Below are positions 10,111 to 20,790 of a DNA stretch of 64,000 nt, in pieces (the first letter of the stretch is position 1; the number at the start of each line of letters is the position of its first letter). The notes under the pieces were generated by a model, which had not been told where the DNA came from, did not search any database, and saw nothing but the letters and a program-made list of their open reading frames with translations. The stretch spans positions 4,340,001 through 4,404,000 of the forward strand of contig NC_085881.1 of assembly GCF_035222275.1 (NCBI RefSeq), in the 5' to 3' direction. Made by a program: the position numbers and the translations under genes. Origin of the DNA: Podospora bellae-mahoneyi. Lineage: Eukaryota > Ascomycota > Sordariomycetes > Sordariales > Podosporaceae.

Positions 10111-10636
10111 ATGTCTCACGAGTCTGTCTGGAACTCCCGCCCCCGCACTTACGGCAAGGGCTCTCGCGCTTGGTAAGGAAACACTAAGAAACCCCACAAC
10201 ATCCATCACGAACGATACCGCCGACGAACATGGGTACCAGGAGGAAAGCATATCGGATGGGGGAAGGGCTAGGGTTCTTGGACAAGAGGAGGAATGGAAA
10301 GAGAAGGGAGGGGGATAAGCCATCACGATTTCACACGAAAGAGAGAGAACCTCGAAGAACAAGTGTGGCTAACGATAGATTTTTCGATATATAGCCGTGT
10401 CTGCACCCACCAGGCTGGTCTGATCCGCAAGTACGGCCTCAACATCTGCCGTCAGTGCTTCCGCGAGAAGGCTGCCGACATTGGTTTCGTCAAGGTACGA
10501 TAACAACTCCCTCGATTTCGAGATCCGAGCACCACATACACAGAACCCCGAGCGATTCACACCTCCATACCCCCGCCGATGCCACTTCAGAACCGAACAT
10601 ACAGAATACTAACATGTGACACAACAGTACCGGTAA
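10111..10636 (+). CDS. rps29: 40S ribosomal protein S29 (uS14 family)
   Basis: Three exons (10111-10172, 10395-10494, 10628-10636) code for exactly 56 residues, the usual S29 length. The product starts [21 protein letters not shown] and continues [35 protein letters not shown]. The zinc ribbon cysteines are CRVC and CRQC. The first intron (10173-10394) splits the first Cys codon (TG/C). The last exon holds only Tyr, Arg and the stop codon, after an acacaacag acceptor. S29 sits in the head of the 40S subunit, binds 18S rRNA and is universally essential. The long relative intron content in such a small gene is normal for filamentous-fungal ribosomal protein genes. Confidence 0.95.
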
Positions 10637-11654
10637 ATCACCCACTCTAATGTCGGGAGACTTGGAGGGTTTGACAACCACGGGGCTTCCGGGTTTTGTG
10701 GTTTGATGACATGACGGGGAGAATGGGAAAGGGAAACGGTGACAAAAACGGAATTCTTTTGGGGAAACCATGGGCAAAGGGGGGGGGACGGATACCAACT
10801 AGAACACCCTTTTTCGCCGGCTGGGAAATAAGAACAAAAAAGGGACAAACTTTGTGATTTGACGACCACTTTACGGAAGAAAACGGGCTGAAGAAAACCG
10901 AGGACTGATATTCCGAAAGATCAATAAGGCGGCCAGCGTTGGGATTCTTTTCACTCATTATTTGCATGGGATAAGGGGGAAACCAAGGCCAACAAAGTGG
11001 GAGTTATCACGGGTTTTACCTTTTTTTTTTTTTTTTGTGAAAGCATCCTTTTTTGTGCTTTTTCTGAGAAGAGCAACTGAAATGACCCAAGTTGCAAACA
11101 CACACTCAAGGTGCATTCTTGTTGTTTGCTGTTGTTGTTTTGTCCGCGGTTGCCCAGCGAATAGATCTCGACATCTGCTTTGATTGATGGGAGAGTGCGC
11201 ATGGTTTACTCTCAATGGGACATCACATTCGTGGACAATGATCAAATTCCAAAAGCGCTTCCACCATCCCATTCCCACTGCGTGTGACATCATCTCATCT
11301 CTTGTACAAGTCTTTCTTTATCTTCGTGATTCATCATTCTCTCCCATTTCCTTTTGTATGTCTTCTATATTACAGTATTTTAAAACAACAACCGAAGCAG
11401 AAGGAGGGGAGATCAGCCGAGCCCCAAGTGTAATAATGCACAAAGAACCCCCAGGGCGCAGCTTCCAAACTGGCGCTTTCCTTCTAAACACATCATGATG
11501 ATATACAGTGTACAAAGTTCGTTTTCAACGCCAAAGCGCCCCCGTCCCCCTTATCCACACACGAAACCAAGGGGCCCCTTCCATTTTTGTCCCGGCCGTG
11601 AGTTGTTGTTGTTTGATTTTTTTATTTTATTTCATTATTTACCTCATCGAGAGT
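10637..11654. other. Intergenic between convergent RPS29 and mitochondrial EF-Tu genes
   Basis: About 1 kb with a run of T at about 11021-11036 and pyrimidine-rich stretches. It contains the 3' regions of both genes. No coding sequence is supported. Confidence 0.5.
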
Positions 11655-13100
11655 TTACTCGAGGATGCGGGTGACGAGACCAGTGGCAACAGTGCGGCCA
11701 CCTTCTCTGATGGTGATGCGCATACCGGCCTCGACGGCAACGGGGTTGTAGAGCTCGGCCAACATCTCGACGTTGTCACCGGGCATGACCATCTTGCTGG
11801 AGGCATCCTCGGTGCCTTCAGGGAAGTAGAGGGTGACGGACTCGTCGGCGGAGCGGATGTACATCTGGGGGCGGTACTTCTCACCGAAGCCGGAGTGACG
11901 GCCACCTTCCTCCTTGGACAGGACGTAGAGGGAGAGCAGGAACTTCTTGTGGGCAGTGACGGTGCCGGGCTTGGCAACGACCATACCACGCTTGATGTCC
12001 TCACGGCGGACACCACGGAGGAGAAGACCGGAGTTGTCACCGGCGCGGGACTCCTCGCAGGACTTCTTGAAGGTCTCGATGTCGGTGACCTTGGTCTTAA
12101 TGATCTCGTTGGACTTGCCAATGAGCTCGATATCGGCATCTCTCTTGAGAGTACCACGCTCGACACGGCCAGAGACGACGGTACCACGGCCGGCAATGGA
12201 GAAGACGTCCTCAATGGGCATGAGGAAAGGCTTGTCGGTGTCACGCTCGGGGGTGGGGATCCACTCATCGACAGCCTTCATAAGCTCATCGATCTTGGAC
12301 TCGCCAATCTCGGGGCGCTTGCCCTCCATGGCGCAGAGAGCAGAACCGAGAACGACGGGGGTGTTGTCACCGTCGAAGCCGTACGAGGTGAGAAGCTCAC
12401 GCATCTCCATCTCGACGAGCTCCAACATCTCGGGGTCCTCGAGGGCATCGACCTTGTTGACGAAGACGACGATTCTCTGGATACCCATCTGGCGGGCGAG
12501 GAGCAAGTGCTCACGGGTCTGGGGCATCTGTCCATCGGAAGCAGCAACGACAATGATGGCACCATCCATGGAGGCGGCACCGGTAATCATGTTCTTAATG
12601 TAATCAGCGTGACCAGGGCAGTCGACGTGGGAGTAGTGGCGGGCCTCGGTCGAGTACTCGATGTGGGCAGTGGAGATGGTGATACCACGCTTGCGCTCTT
12701 CGGGGGCCTTGTCGATAGCGCCATACTCGAGGAAGTTGGCCATGCCCTTCTCGGCTTGCCTCTTGGTGATGGCGGCGGAAAGGGTAGTCTGTGGGAGCTC
12801 GGTTAGTGGGGGGGAGGGCGCAAATTGGGCGCATTCCCGGAGATGTGCGGACCTTTCCATGATCGACGTGACCGATTGTGCCTTGAACAGTTGTTAGTAA
12901 CGGTGGCAGGTTCTAGATAATTTGAGGATTAACGCACCAATGTTGACGTGGGGCTTGGTGCGCTCAAAAACAGCGTACGACCGGGCAAAGTTGAGGATGG
13001 GAGTGCGGGTCTGGCGCTGGAGCTGGACCAGAGGAGTGGCAGACTGTCTGAGGGTGGCCGCCCTCAGGAAGGGGGCAATGGTTCTGAGGAGGGCAGGCAT
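11655..13100 (-). CDS. tuf1: Mitochondrial translation elongation factor Tu
   Basis: Three exons on minus (12938-13100, 12853-12881, 11655-12788) join in phase to 441 residues. Exon 2 is a 29-nt micro-exon that supplies TIGHVDHGK, so the P-loop GHVDHGKTT is assembled across two introns. Other GTPase motifs are RGITIST (switch I), DCPGH (G3), NKVD (G4) and GSALC (G5). Domains 2 and 3 follow ([29 protein letters not shown] at the end). The N-terminus ([20 protein letters not shown]) is Arg-rich, amphipathic and without acidic residues, as in a mitochondrial presequence, followed by [18 protein letters not shown]. It delivers aminoacyl-tRNA to mitochondrial ribosomes. An upstream in-frame ATG at 13124 exists, but the 13100 start gives the cleaner presequence. 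Confidence 0.95.
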
Positions 13101-13775
13101 GGTGACAATCTGGGAATCGCTCACAAAACCAGAGGGATGCCGAAGGAGCGGAGAGGTGGGATCAACTGGATGTTGAAGAGTTCGAGCTGCACAAGTTAGA
13201 AAATTTGGGAGCCCGGGGGTTCATCCAAACCCGCTAGTGCTGCCCGGGTCGGGGTTGCACGGACTGCCTTGCGCCTCGTGCTGTTTATGTGCATTAACCT
13301 CATCCGATATCACGTGGGTTCGTGCGCAACCCCGCGGGCAGTTTTCATCGCGGACTCGCGATAGATGCCCGCGAGGCATGTCGTGAGGCCCAAGGTGTAC
13401 CGGAGTGGAGGCGGGGCTGGCAAGTGATATGGTAGGTTGCGCGGAAGAATGCTCAATATCAATTAATGCCATTCAATATCTTGAAGAACAACTTGCAACA
13501 AGGGCCCCTCGACTCTGACATCTGTAACCAATTGGCATGTGCTGGTGTTGAGTGAGTTCTTTCCTCTTCCTCCATTGCGAGTGCCCCACTGTTGCGGCTC
13601 AGAAATGTGGGCGGAGCAGCGCCTTCCCAAATAACGGGCAACTGTGTCTGATATCTCACTGAATTGTGCATTGCAAACACTCTCACTTTGACGTTGCAAA
13701 TGAGGTCGGAAACCGCTCTTTGGAAGTTATCTTAATATACCCAATTTTCTTTCCATTCTTACATCAAACCAATTA
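13101..13775. promoter_or_regulatory. Promoter of mitochondrial EF-Tu; spacer to tRNA-Glu
   Basis: About 675 bp between the EF-Tu start and tRNA-Glu. A perfect ATCACGTG box lies at 13309-13316, some 210 bp upstream of the EF-Tu ATG. It matches the Cbf1/bHLH consensus RTCACRTG, which is common in fungal promoters. No coding sequence is supported. Confidence 0.45.
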
Positions 13776-13847
13776 TCCGGTATAGTGTAACGGTTAACAT
13801 ATCGCGTTTTCACCGCGAAGCTCGGGGTTCGATTCCCCGTACCGGAG
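13776..13847 (+). tRNA. tRNA-Glu (anticodon TTC), no intron
   Basis: A 72-nt cloverleaf. The acceptor TCCGGTA pairs with TACCGGA, and the discriminator is G. The anticodon stem CGCG/CGCG closes the loop TTTTCAC, giving anticodon TTC (Glu). The T-arm CGGGG TTCGATT CCCCG is perfect. A T5 run lies at about 13892, beyond a hairpin, and may serve as the Pol III terminator. Confidence 0.95.
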
Positions 13848-13855
13848 TCGATTCC

Positions 13856-13886
13856 ATCACCAACAATCCTGTGGAGTGTTGGTGAT
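13856..13886. repeat. Perfect 10-bp inverted repeat just after tRNA-Glu
   Basis: ATCACCAACA at 13856-13865 and its exact reverse complement TGTTGGTGAT at 13877-13886 flank an 11-nt loop. It begins 9 bp after the tRNA end and is followed by a T5 run, so it would be transcribed in the tRNA trailer if Pol III ends at that run. Confidence 0.6.
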
Positions 13887-14167
13887 GATTGTTTTTGGTC
13901 TTGTGGTATCTGTTTTGCTTCTTTTGCGTCATCTGCTGCCATGAGGAGGTGTTCCTTCCATTTTTGTGGAATTTGAGCGCATGGCAGGTGTTGCTCCCTC
14001 TCTTCATGTTCGTTGCAGGCTTTTTTTGGCTTTCCTGGCCCCACCTAGACTTGTCGTTCCTTCTGCAACTGTTGGCCCCACCATGCACTTGCACAAAGGA
14101 GGTTGTGACACCTCGGCTTCGAGTTTACAGGTTTTGTCTTTATACTCATCAATATCACCGCCGTCAA

Positions 14168-14198
14168 CACATTTCCAGCAACAGTTACTGGAAATGTG
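14168..14198. repeat. Perfect 11-bp inverted repeat between the tRNA genes
   Basis: CACATTTCCAG at 14168-14178 pairs exactly with CTGGAAATGTG at 14188-14198 around a 9-nt loop. No T-run or gene end is adjacent, so its role is unknown. Confidence 0.55.
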
Positions 14199-14847
14199 CC
14201 AACAGCAGCCAGACCGATTGGCAGAAATCCCGAGACCAGTGAGGCGATTGAGACTCTCCATGAACTCTTCTTTCAACACCCCACACTCACAATAAAGTGC
14301 GACAGCCACCACATCCTCCCAGGTTCCCATCTTGAAGTTCTTCTCATTTTCAGACATCAATATAAGGTGAGACTCGAGCTCTGCCCAGACTCGGCAATCG
14401 CTGACTGTCTTGGGTGATGCTTGGCATGGTTGTGGTAACCTTTGGTGTGGCTGAATGCAGGCGTAATTAAAACATGGTCGTCTGAGTGTGCTCAACTGGC
14501 TAGGTAGAATATGAGCAGATGGCGTAAACGCCCATCCTCAACAACTGATGACTCCGATGGTGTGAATCACCGCCGGCCTGGCCAGCAGGAAAGATAAATA
14601 TCTCTCCCAACAATGCTTGGCAGTCTCACCACCGAGATATCATCCGCCTTCCACAGAGTCTCAGCATCTCCTGGGCTTTAGCAAAGGGTACAATGTCGTA
14701 CTAATCTGTTCGTCAGGTCCGCCGTACTCTCAGCAATCAACGCCGTGATGGTTGGTGATGAGAATATCACAATATCTGTTTGGGGGATTCCTCTGTTTCA
14801 TTTCACCCTGTATGCTAGATCTGTCCCTAACAAACATCCAATTGCAT

Positions 14848-14933
14848 GGTCCGCTGGCGTAATGGCAGCGCGTCTGACTACGATTTCATATCAATCAATC
14901 AGGAGGTTCCAGGTTCGACCCCTGGGCGGATCG
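14848..14933 (+). tRNA. tRNA-Arg (anticodon ACG) with a 14-nt intron
   Basis: The acceptor GGTCCGC (14848-14854) pairs with GCGGATC (14926-14932), with discriminator G. The D-arm carries TGGCGTAATGG. The anticodon stem TCTGA/TCAGG encloses CT-ACG-A. A 14-nt insertion (14884-14897, tttcatatcaatca) lies one base 3' of the anticodon, the canonical 37/38 intron position. The T-arm CCAGG TTCGACC CCTGG is perfect. A T6 run starting at 14934 is the Pol III terminator. Confidence 0.93.
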
Positions 14934-15522
14934 TTTTTTCTTGCCTGGGACTCCCACTCTTGGGAGTGATAACATTCCACGTTGGTGATTTTGGTCTGGC
15001 GATTCAGTCATTTTTGTTTTAGAAGCGAGAATTAACTCCCCCAAGATGTTTTGTAAATTTTTGGATTCGCTTGGTATCCAGCCTCGTAAGACGGCAAAGA
15101 ACACAATCTCAAAAAGACTCGAAGACGCCGAGGACAATCCAGGGTTAGGGGCCCGCCACAAACTCGAATCCTGACTGCGCTCACTCTCGGTTTTCTCAAA
15201 AAGCAATTTCAGTTGATTTTTTCCACATCAGTGTGTTCGTGAATAGATTCCCTTGTTTGTACCAGTATGTTTGATGCTCTATCTTCTCACTATATTTGAC
15301 GTTCTCGGGAAAAGCGGAGTATCTTGGTCAGCAACAACCATCGGCGGTCCCTCACGGCCGCTGCCGCCGCCGCCGATAGCAGCGCCGAGACTTTAAAACA
15401 AGTCGGCCAAACCTACTCACTCACTTGGTCGCTGGGTGAACTCACCTTGCATGCTTGTTTCATAAACTTCAGAGACTCAAACTTCCCTTGTGAACACGAC
15501 TTTTAAATTTTTTTATTGAAAC
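14934..15522. promoter_or_regulatory. Promoter region of the N2227 methyltransferase-like gene, with a telobox-like GGGTTAGGG
   Basis: About 590 bp. A GGGTTAGGG sequence (within 15141-15150) is a telomere-like box of the type bound by Tbf1-class factors. A CCG/GCC-rich tract lies at about 15350-15375. No coding sequence is supported. Confidence 0.35.
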
Positions 15523-16857
15523 ATGGAGGTGGAGGAAGATACGTCATGGAACGGCGTCGAACACACGGGCGAGGAGGCCATCGATGTCGATGAGCTAAGA
15601 GTCATGTATTGCGCTGCTGATTCCTTCCAGTAAGTTTTCATCTCACCATCACATCACATACATATTGGATTGAAAATATTGACATGAGACGGCAGACAAT
15701 ACCCCCGCCTGGCCCACTACCAAACCACCCACCTCCGCCGGCAGTCCTTCTACTCCCTCCCCCAAGCCCACCTCCGGCTCCTGTCATCCCCACCGTTTAA
15801 CTACCTCGAAACGCTTTCCAAAGTCGACAACTGCATCGACTCCAACGCCGAGCTGTCCAGGGCCATCTTCAAAGCTGCCCTCTCAAACTTCAACCTGGGG
15901 GTGCCCGACGAAAAGTCACGGACTGCTACTGGCACCCTTAAAATCCCGGATGAGTGGGTAGGCTGTGCAAAGAATGGGGATGTGGACAAGGCGAGGAGCA
16001 CAGTTCGTCAGTTCTACCGGGACTGGTCGGCAGAAGGAAAAAGGGAGAGGGATGTCTGCTTCCGGAATGTTTTCAAGGTTGTTGAACAAGAGCAGAAGAG
16101 GTTGAAAGAAGGGGAGAAACTGCGGGTTTTGGTGCCGGGCGCGGGGTTGGGGAGGTTGGTGTTTGAACTGTTTCTACGGGGGTGTATAGCGGAGGGGAAT
16201 GAGATTTCCTACCACCAACTGCTGGCGAGCTCTTACATCTTGAACTGCTGCGAGCGGGCGGGGCAGTACGAGGTTTTTCCTTGGGTGCATGGGTTTTCGA
16301 ATCATAGGACAAGAAGGGATCAGTTTAGGGGGTACAAGGTGCCGGATGTGCACTGTATGAGCGAGACAATGAGGGTGCAGGAGGAGACGGGCAGGGTCGG
16401 CGAAATGAGCATGACGGCTGCGGATTTCTTGTGCGAGTACGCCAAGGAGGAAAACGCGGGGGCGTTTGATGTGGTGGCGGCGGTTTTTTTCCTCGATACG
16501 GCCCCGAATCTGATTAGGTATTTGGATGTGATTTATGGGTGTTTGAAGCCGGGGGGGGTGCTGGTGAACTTTGGGCCGTTGCTGTGGCATTTCGAGGGGG
16601 TGATGCCGAATAAGAGTGAGAACGGGGCCCATATGAGTGGCGGGGATGATATGACGGGGATTGCGGAGCCAGGGAACTTTGAGCTGACGGATGAGGAGGT
16701 GATGGAGCTGGTGACAAAGGTTGGGTTCGTGGTTGAGTCGAGGGAGACGGGGGTCGAGGCGCCGTATATACATGATACCGAGTCCATGCTGCAGACTGTG
16801 TATCGAGCCAGTACGTGGGTTGCGAGGAAGCCGGTCATCAAGGCGGATACTTCTTAG
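15523..16857 (+). CDS. N2227-family methyltransferase, carnosine N-methyltransferase-like
   Basis: Two exons (15523-15629, 15696-16857) with a GTAAGT...GCAG intron give 422 residues. The core is a class I SAM-dependent methyltransferase with motif I VLVPGAGLGRL (about residue 180). The family block GNEISYHQLLASSYILN follows, then the signature HGFSNHRTRRDQFRGYKVPDV, then FFLDTAPNLIRYLDVIYGCLK and a LVNFGPLLWHFEGV strand. This order is that of the N2227/CARNMT1 family, whose animal member methylates carnosine on histidine N-pi; YNL092W is the yeast homologue. Fungi do not generally make carnosine, so the natural substrate here is probably another histidine-containing peptide or protein; this is inference. 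The gene is convergent with the SDR gene, with only 68 bp between stop codons. Confidence 0.9.
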
Positions 16858-16925
16858 AGGGTGCATATATTTATCTCAAAAAATAAAACAAAAAATGCTC
16901 AAAATGCTAAAGAACAACTCCTCTC

Positions 16926-17830
16926 TCAAAGCTTGGAATCCAACTGCCCCCTAGCCCACATAGCACCACCATCAATGGCGAAATCAGCACCGTTCACGTG
17001 GTTACTCGCCCGACTGCACAGATACACAATCGCACCAGCAATATCCTCCGGTCTCCCTAACCTCCTCATCGGGTTGGCCTTGGCAAACGCATCATGCCCA
17101 CCGCTCATCTCCAGCAGCCCATTGCTCATCTTGCTAGGGAAAAACCCAGGGCAGATGCTGTTCACGCTGATATGCCTCGGGCCCAATTCCACAGCCAAGT
17201 TCCTCCCCAGGTGAATAACCGCCGCCTTGCTAGCACTGTATCCATATGTGCCCTGCTTGCCCAAAGTACCAATCCCCAACCCAGCCACCGATGCAGTGAT
17301 AATCACCTTTGACGGCGTCTCAACGCTGGCGTTTTTGCTCATGAGGGGCACGAAGTCACGGATGAGGTTAAAGACGCCCTTGACGTTGAGGTCCATGACC
17401 TTGGAAAAGGCCGAGTCGGAGTGAGTGTCGATGTACTCGCCCCATGTGGCGCCGGCGTTGGCGAGGAGGATGTCGACGTGGTCGGTGTGCTTCTTCACCT
17501 GCTCGACGAGGTGGGTGACGCCGGCTTGGGTGGCGCAGTCGGCCGGCACAGAGATGGCCTTGGCGCCGGGGGAGAGGTTGGGGAGGGCGTTGAGGGTGGC
17601 GACGGCGGATTCGCAGGCGGCGGCCTTGCGCGAGGAGATGAAGACGAGGGAGGCGCCGGATTGGAGGATGCTAATGGGGAGTGTTAGTGACGTGATTGAT
17701 ACAGACTGACAGGATGAACATACGCAGAAGCAGCACTCAACCCCAAACCACGGGAGCCACCGGTGATGACGGCAACCTTGCCCTTCAGGGAAAACAGGGA
17801 CGAGAAGTCCTCGAGCTGAGCTTCGGCCAT
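16926..17830 (-). CDS. Short-chain dehydrogenase/reductase (RhlG/3-oxoacyl-reductase-like)
   Basis: Two exons on minus (17724-17830 and 16926-17670) join to 283 residues. The donor is GTATGT and the acceptor ATTAG. The Rossmann motif is VAVITGGSRGLGLSAA (TGxxxGxG). Downstream are LLANAGATWGEY (NAG), the catalytic Ser in ITASVAG, YSASK (YxxxK) and the C-terminal PMRRLGRPEDIAGAIVYL plus NGADFAIDGG. All are hallmarks of classical NAD(P)H-dependent SDRs. The closest named group is the RhlG-like 3-oxoacyl-reductase set often annotated in Sordariomycetes, but the substrate cannot be read from the sequence. There is no signal peptide, so it is probably cytosolic or peroxisomal. Confidence 0.9.
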
Positions 17831-18482
17831 TGTATCGGTCTTGGTGTGAGAAAAGATGAGAGATGAAACAGACAGACAACTAGAATTGGGACAAAGGAGG
17901 TGGATGTTATAATTCCCAGCCCTCGAGGTATGTACCCGCTATATCGCTACCGCCGATCTGGTTCGGTTCCCTTTCCCGGGGTGGTGGAGCTTAACTCAGG
18001 GGGTTTATACTAGATCGTGGAATCTGCGGGGAACCCCAGCCATGCCTCGGCCTCGGTCCATCACCCCGCCCTTTAAAGCTACAACTCCGGCTTTAGCCTC
18101 GCCCAGGGGGAGGCTAACCTCGGCGATAAGCACATAGGTAAGAGGCAAGCTCTTTGATATCTTGCTGTCTTGACACTGGCCAATCATCTTACACTATCAG
18201 TAACATAAAAAGAAAGACCCAAAGTCTCAAGGATCGAATTGGTACAAAATACGCTCACAAAACTAAGTACAGTAGCTAAGCTAGCTGGATGGAAATTCCG
18301 CAACATCAGAAACCATAAAAGAACAAGGCTGTGGCCTAGGTACCGGTGCTGTTACCAAATTTTGGCGTAGCCTATAGAGGATACTCTTCCAACCGCAGAT
18401 TTCGCTTGGGAAAAAAAGCCCAAGGCTTCCTGAAAAGCACGTCAACACAAAGCAGCCCCAACGGCCGGTCAGTCTCCGAATT
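17831..18482. other. Promoter of the SDR gene and 3' flank of the HERP-like gene
   Basis: About 650 bp. Nothing beyond expected flanking sequence is recognised. Confidence 0.4.
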
Positions 18483-20790
18483 TTATACCTCCACCAAAGG
18501 AGCTTGAGCCTGAGGCTGGGGCTGTCCTGGAGACTCCTCTTGCTGCCCATGTTCCGCTCCATCTTCATGTCCTGGTTGCTGCCCTTCCGTCTGGGCCTCC
18601 TGGGCTGCTCGAGCAGCGGCCCTCTCCCGTTCGGCAGCCTCTTCAGCAGCTCTCCTCTCCTCCCTTTCCCGCGCCTCCAGTTGCTGAATATGTCTCTCTG
18701 CAACCCCTGGCGCCAAACTGGCCAGAAGCAAGATACCTGCTCTCTCTAGCCACCTGGCCTGGTTTTGTAGCCAATTTCCATTAGCATTCCGTCTCTGTGC
18801 TACCAACCGCCGCGCAGTCTCCGCCGGATCGGGGTTGCCAGCCTGACCAGCCCCTGCTGGTGCGTTCTGTGCTGGTCTCTGTTGATTCTGATGTTCCGGA
18901 TTGGGGATCAGGTTCTCAATATGCTCTCTGATGGGCTGAAACACGTCGTTGACCAAGGCATTCAAAATCCCTGTATGAAACGCCAGGAGGATCAGGGACA
19001 CTATACTCAACGACAGCCACCGTTCCCATGAGGGGTTGCTGTAGGAGAACCAAAAGGCAAAAGCGGCCAGACGAATGATGAGCCACACGGTGGGCCAGGC
19101 AGCCACCACCCACCCTCCAGGGTTGCCCTGATGTCCAAACTGTGGAGGCCGGGCAAGAGGAGGGTTAGCTGGAGCTGCCACTTGGGCCTGCTGAACCCGA
19201 TGCCGAAGGCCGTCGACAGGATGAGCCTGGAAACCTGCTTGGGCTTGTTCCTGCTGGGGTTGTACCGGCCCGTGAGCTGCTGCATTTGGGTTTGGCCAGA
19301 GAGGCGGTGGCACCGGTCCGGGTTGCGGCTGCTGGAAAGCCAATGGCATGGGGCTCGGTTGAAAAGGTGGCAGGTACATGGCTGGCGGGGGATAGAACGG
19401 AGGTGGGTAGAAAAGAGGGCCTGCCATAGGAGGTACGCCGAAAGCCATGGGCTGGTAGACGTGCTGTGGTGGCCTCACAGGTAAAGCATGTGGCTGCCGC
19501 GAGGTGTACAGATCTAGAGGACTATTTACCAGTAACGCACGAGGACCAGCCTGGTCGTACAAAATGTGAACCTCAAGATCATCCAAGGCCCGAGCTTGGG
19601 ACTGTCCCTGTTGGCCCTGGGGTTGTGATTGAGATTGACCCTGTGGTGCTACCTGCCGCTGCAGCGGCGGAATACCATAGGCAGCATGTCTGGTGTGGGG
19701 ATCTGGGGTCGCAGAACGACTGGCATGTCTGGATACACCGGGAAAGAGAGGCGTAGTCACCCCAGGTTGAATTGGCTGAATAGGCCCATTGGAATTCGCA
19801 AGATTAGCCGCCATGTTTGCTAAGGATGCGCCAGATGCACTTCTTTGCATCGCATCAGTGATAGTTTGCGAGGCCCTAGCGGCGTCATCACCATGGATCC
19901 AGTCACGAGTCTGGTTCGCAGAAGATGGGCGATGATTTCCAGGGTTGGATGTAGGACCGCCCGCTCCTGGAGCAGAGCCAGCGGCTGGCGCAACGATCTC
20001 GTTCTGAACAGTGATGCGTACTTGTTGTCCGTTGGGCCCAACCATATCCCGCGTCAAGGCATGCGCCGGGTGCTCAGCCCCCATGACCGGGCCGTGGTGT
20101 ACGCCATCGAGAGGCGGAATACCATATCCAAAGTGTCGTTGAGTATTCAAATGCGCAACTTGCCGCTGAAAGGCTTCCCGCTGAAGGTGAGCACCCCACT
20201 GAACCATATCTTGGTGTTGTAGGTGATGGACCATGGGCTGTGGAGGCGGGATAAAGCCGGCGGCTGCCACACGGATTCCATGCTGAGGGTGAAACTGGAT
20301 ATGTGGCTGGCGGCCAAATGGAGGTTGCGCATGGTTGTTGGGAGGGGCATTCGCATTGCCAGGCGCAGGGCTCTGGCCACGGTTCGGTGTTGCGAGCTGG
20401 GGGGTGTTGCCAGACGGCTGGTTGACAACATCTCTGATCACCATATGAAGAGATTGTTGGTCGCCGCTTGATCGGATCTATAGCAACAGTATTAGCACAC
20501 CAAGTCGAGAGAAAGCGACACAGTAACGTTACACTTACCACCTGTTCTGTAAAGACATCCAGCAATGTGTCGGTATCGCGCTGCAACAGATGGCCGCGGT
20601 AGATGAATCTGATTTGCTCGTCGGATGGTCGCGAGGGGAGTTCCTCTCGAACTTTGGCCTTGAGCTGGCGCAAAGTGGTAGCAGCTGGTGTTCGGGCGAA
20701 GCTTAGTGAGGTGCCGCTTGGCTGGATGAGGTTGAGGTTAACGACCAAGGGCGCATCCTCCTGTGGAGCGGCGACCTGCTCGTCCGCCAT
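18483..20790 (-). CDS. HERP/Usa1-like protein: N-terminal ubiquitin-like domain and two C-terminal membrane segments
   Basis: Two exons on minus (20539-20790 and 18483-20477) with a GTAAGT...ATAG intron give 748 residues. Residues about 14-85 form a ubiquitin-like domain (VVNLNLIQPSGTSLSF, then TTLRQLKAKVREELPSRPSD, then IRFIYRGHLLQRDTDTLLDVF). A long Gln/Pro/His-rich disordered linker follows. Two hydrophobic segments lie at about 546-563 (WPTVWLIIRLAAFAFWF) and 571-590 (WLSLSIVSLILLAF), and the tail is Glu/Ala/Arg-rich and coiled-coil-like. The order UBL, linker, paired membrane hairpin is that of mammalian HERP and yeast Usa1, which scaffold the Hrd1 ERAD ligase and Derlins. The presence of an Hrd1-like gene end in the same window fits this. 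An alternative is a different UBL membrane protein such as a TMUB-like factor. Confidence 0.8.

Larger units (their letters stand above)
13848..14847. other. Spacer between two tRNA genes with two perfect hairpins
   Basis: One kilobase without a supported protein gene. It holds two perfect inverted repeats: a 10-bp stem at 13856-13865/13877-13886 and an 11-bp stem at 14168-14178/14188-14198. Short frames on both strands have no recognisable similarity. Confidence 0.4.

Noticed and set aside
11508-12806. 432-codon frame on plus, antisense to mitochondrial EF-Tu
   Set aside because: It is a shadow of the strongly biased EF-Tu codons on the other strand; its Leu/Gly/Asp-rich product has no family.
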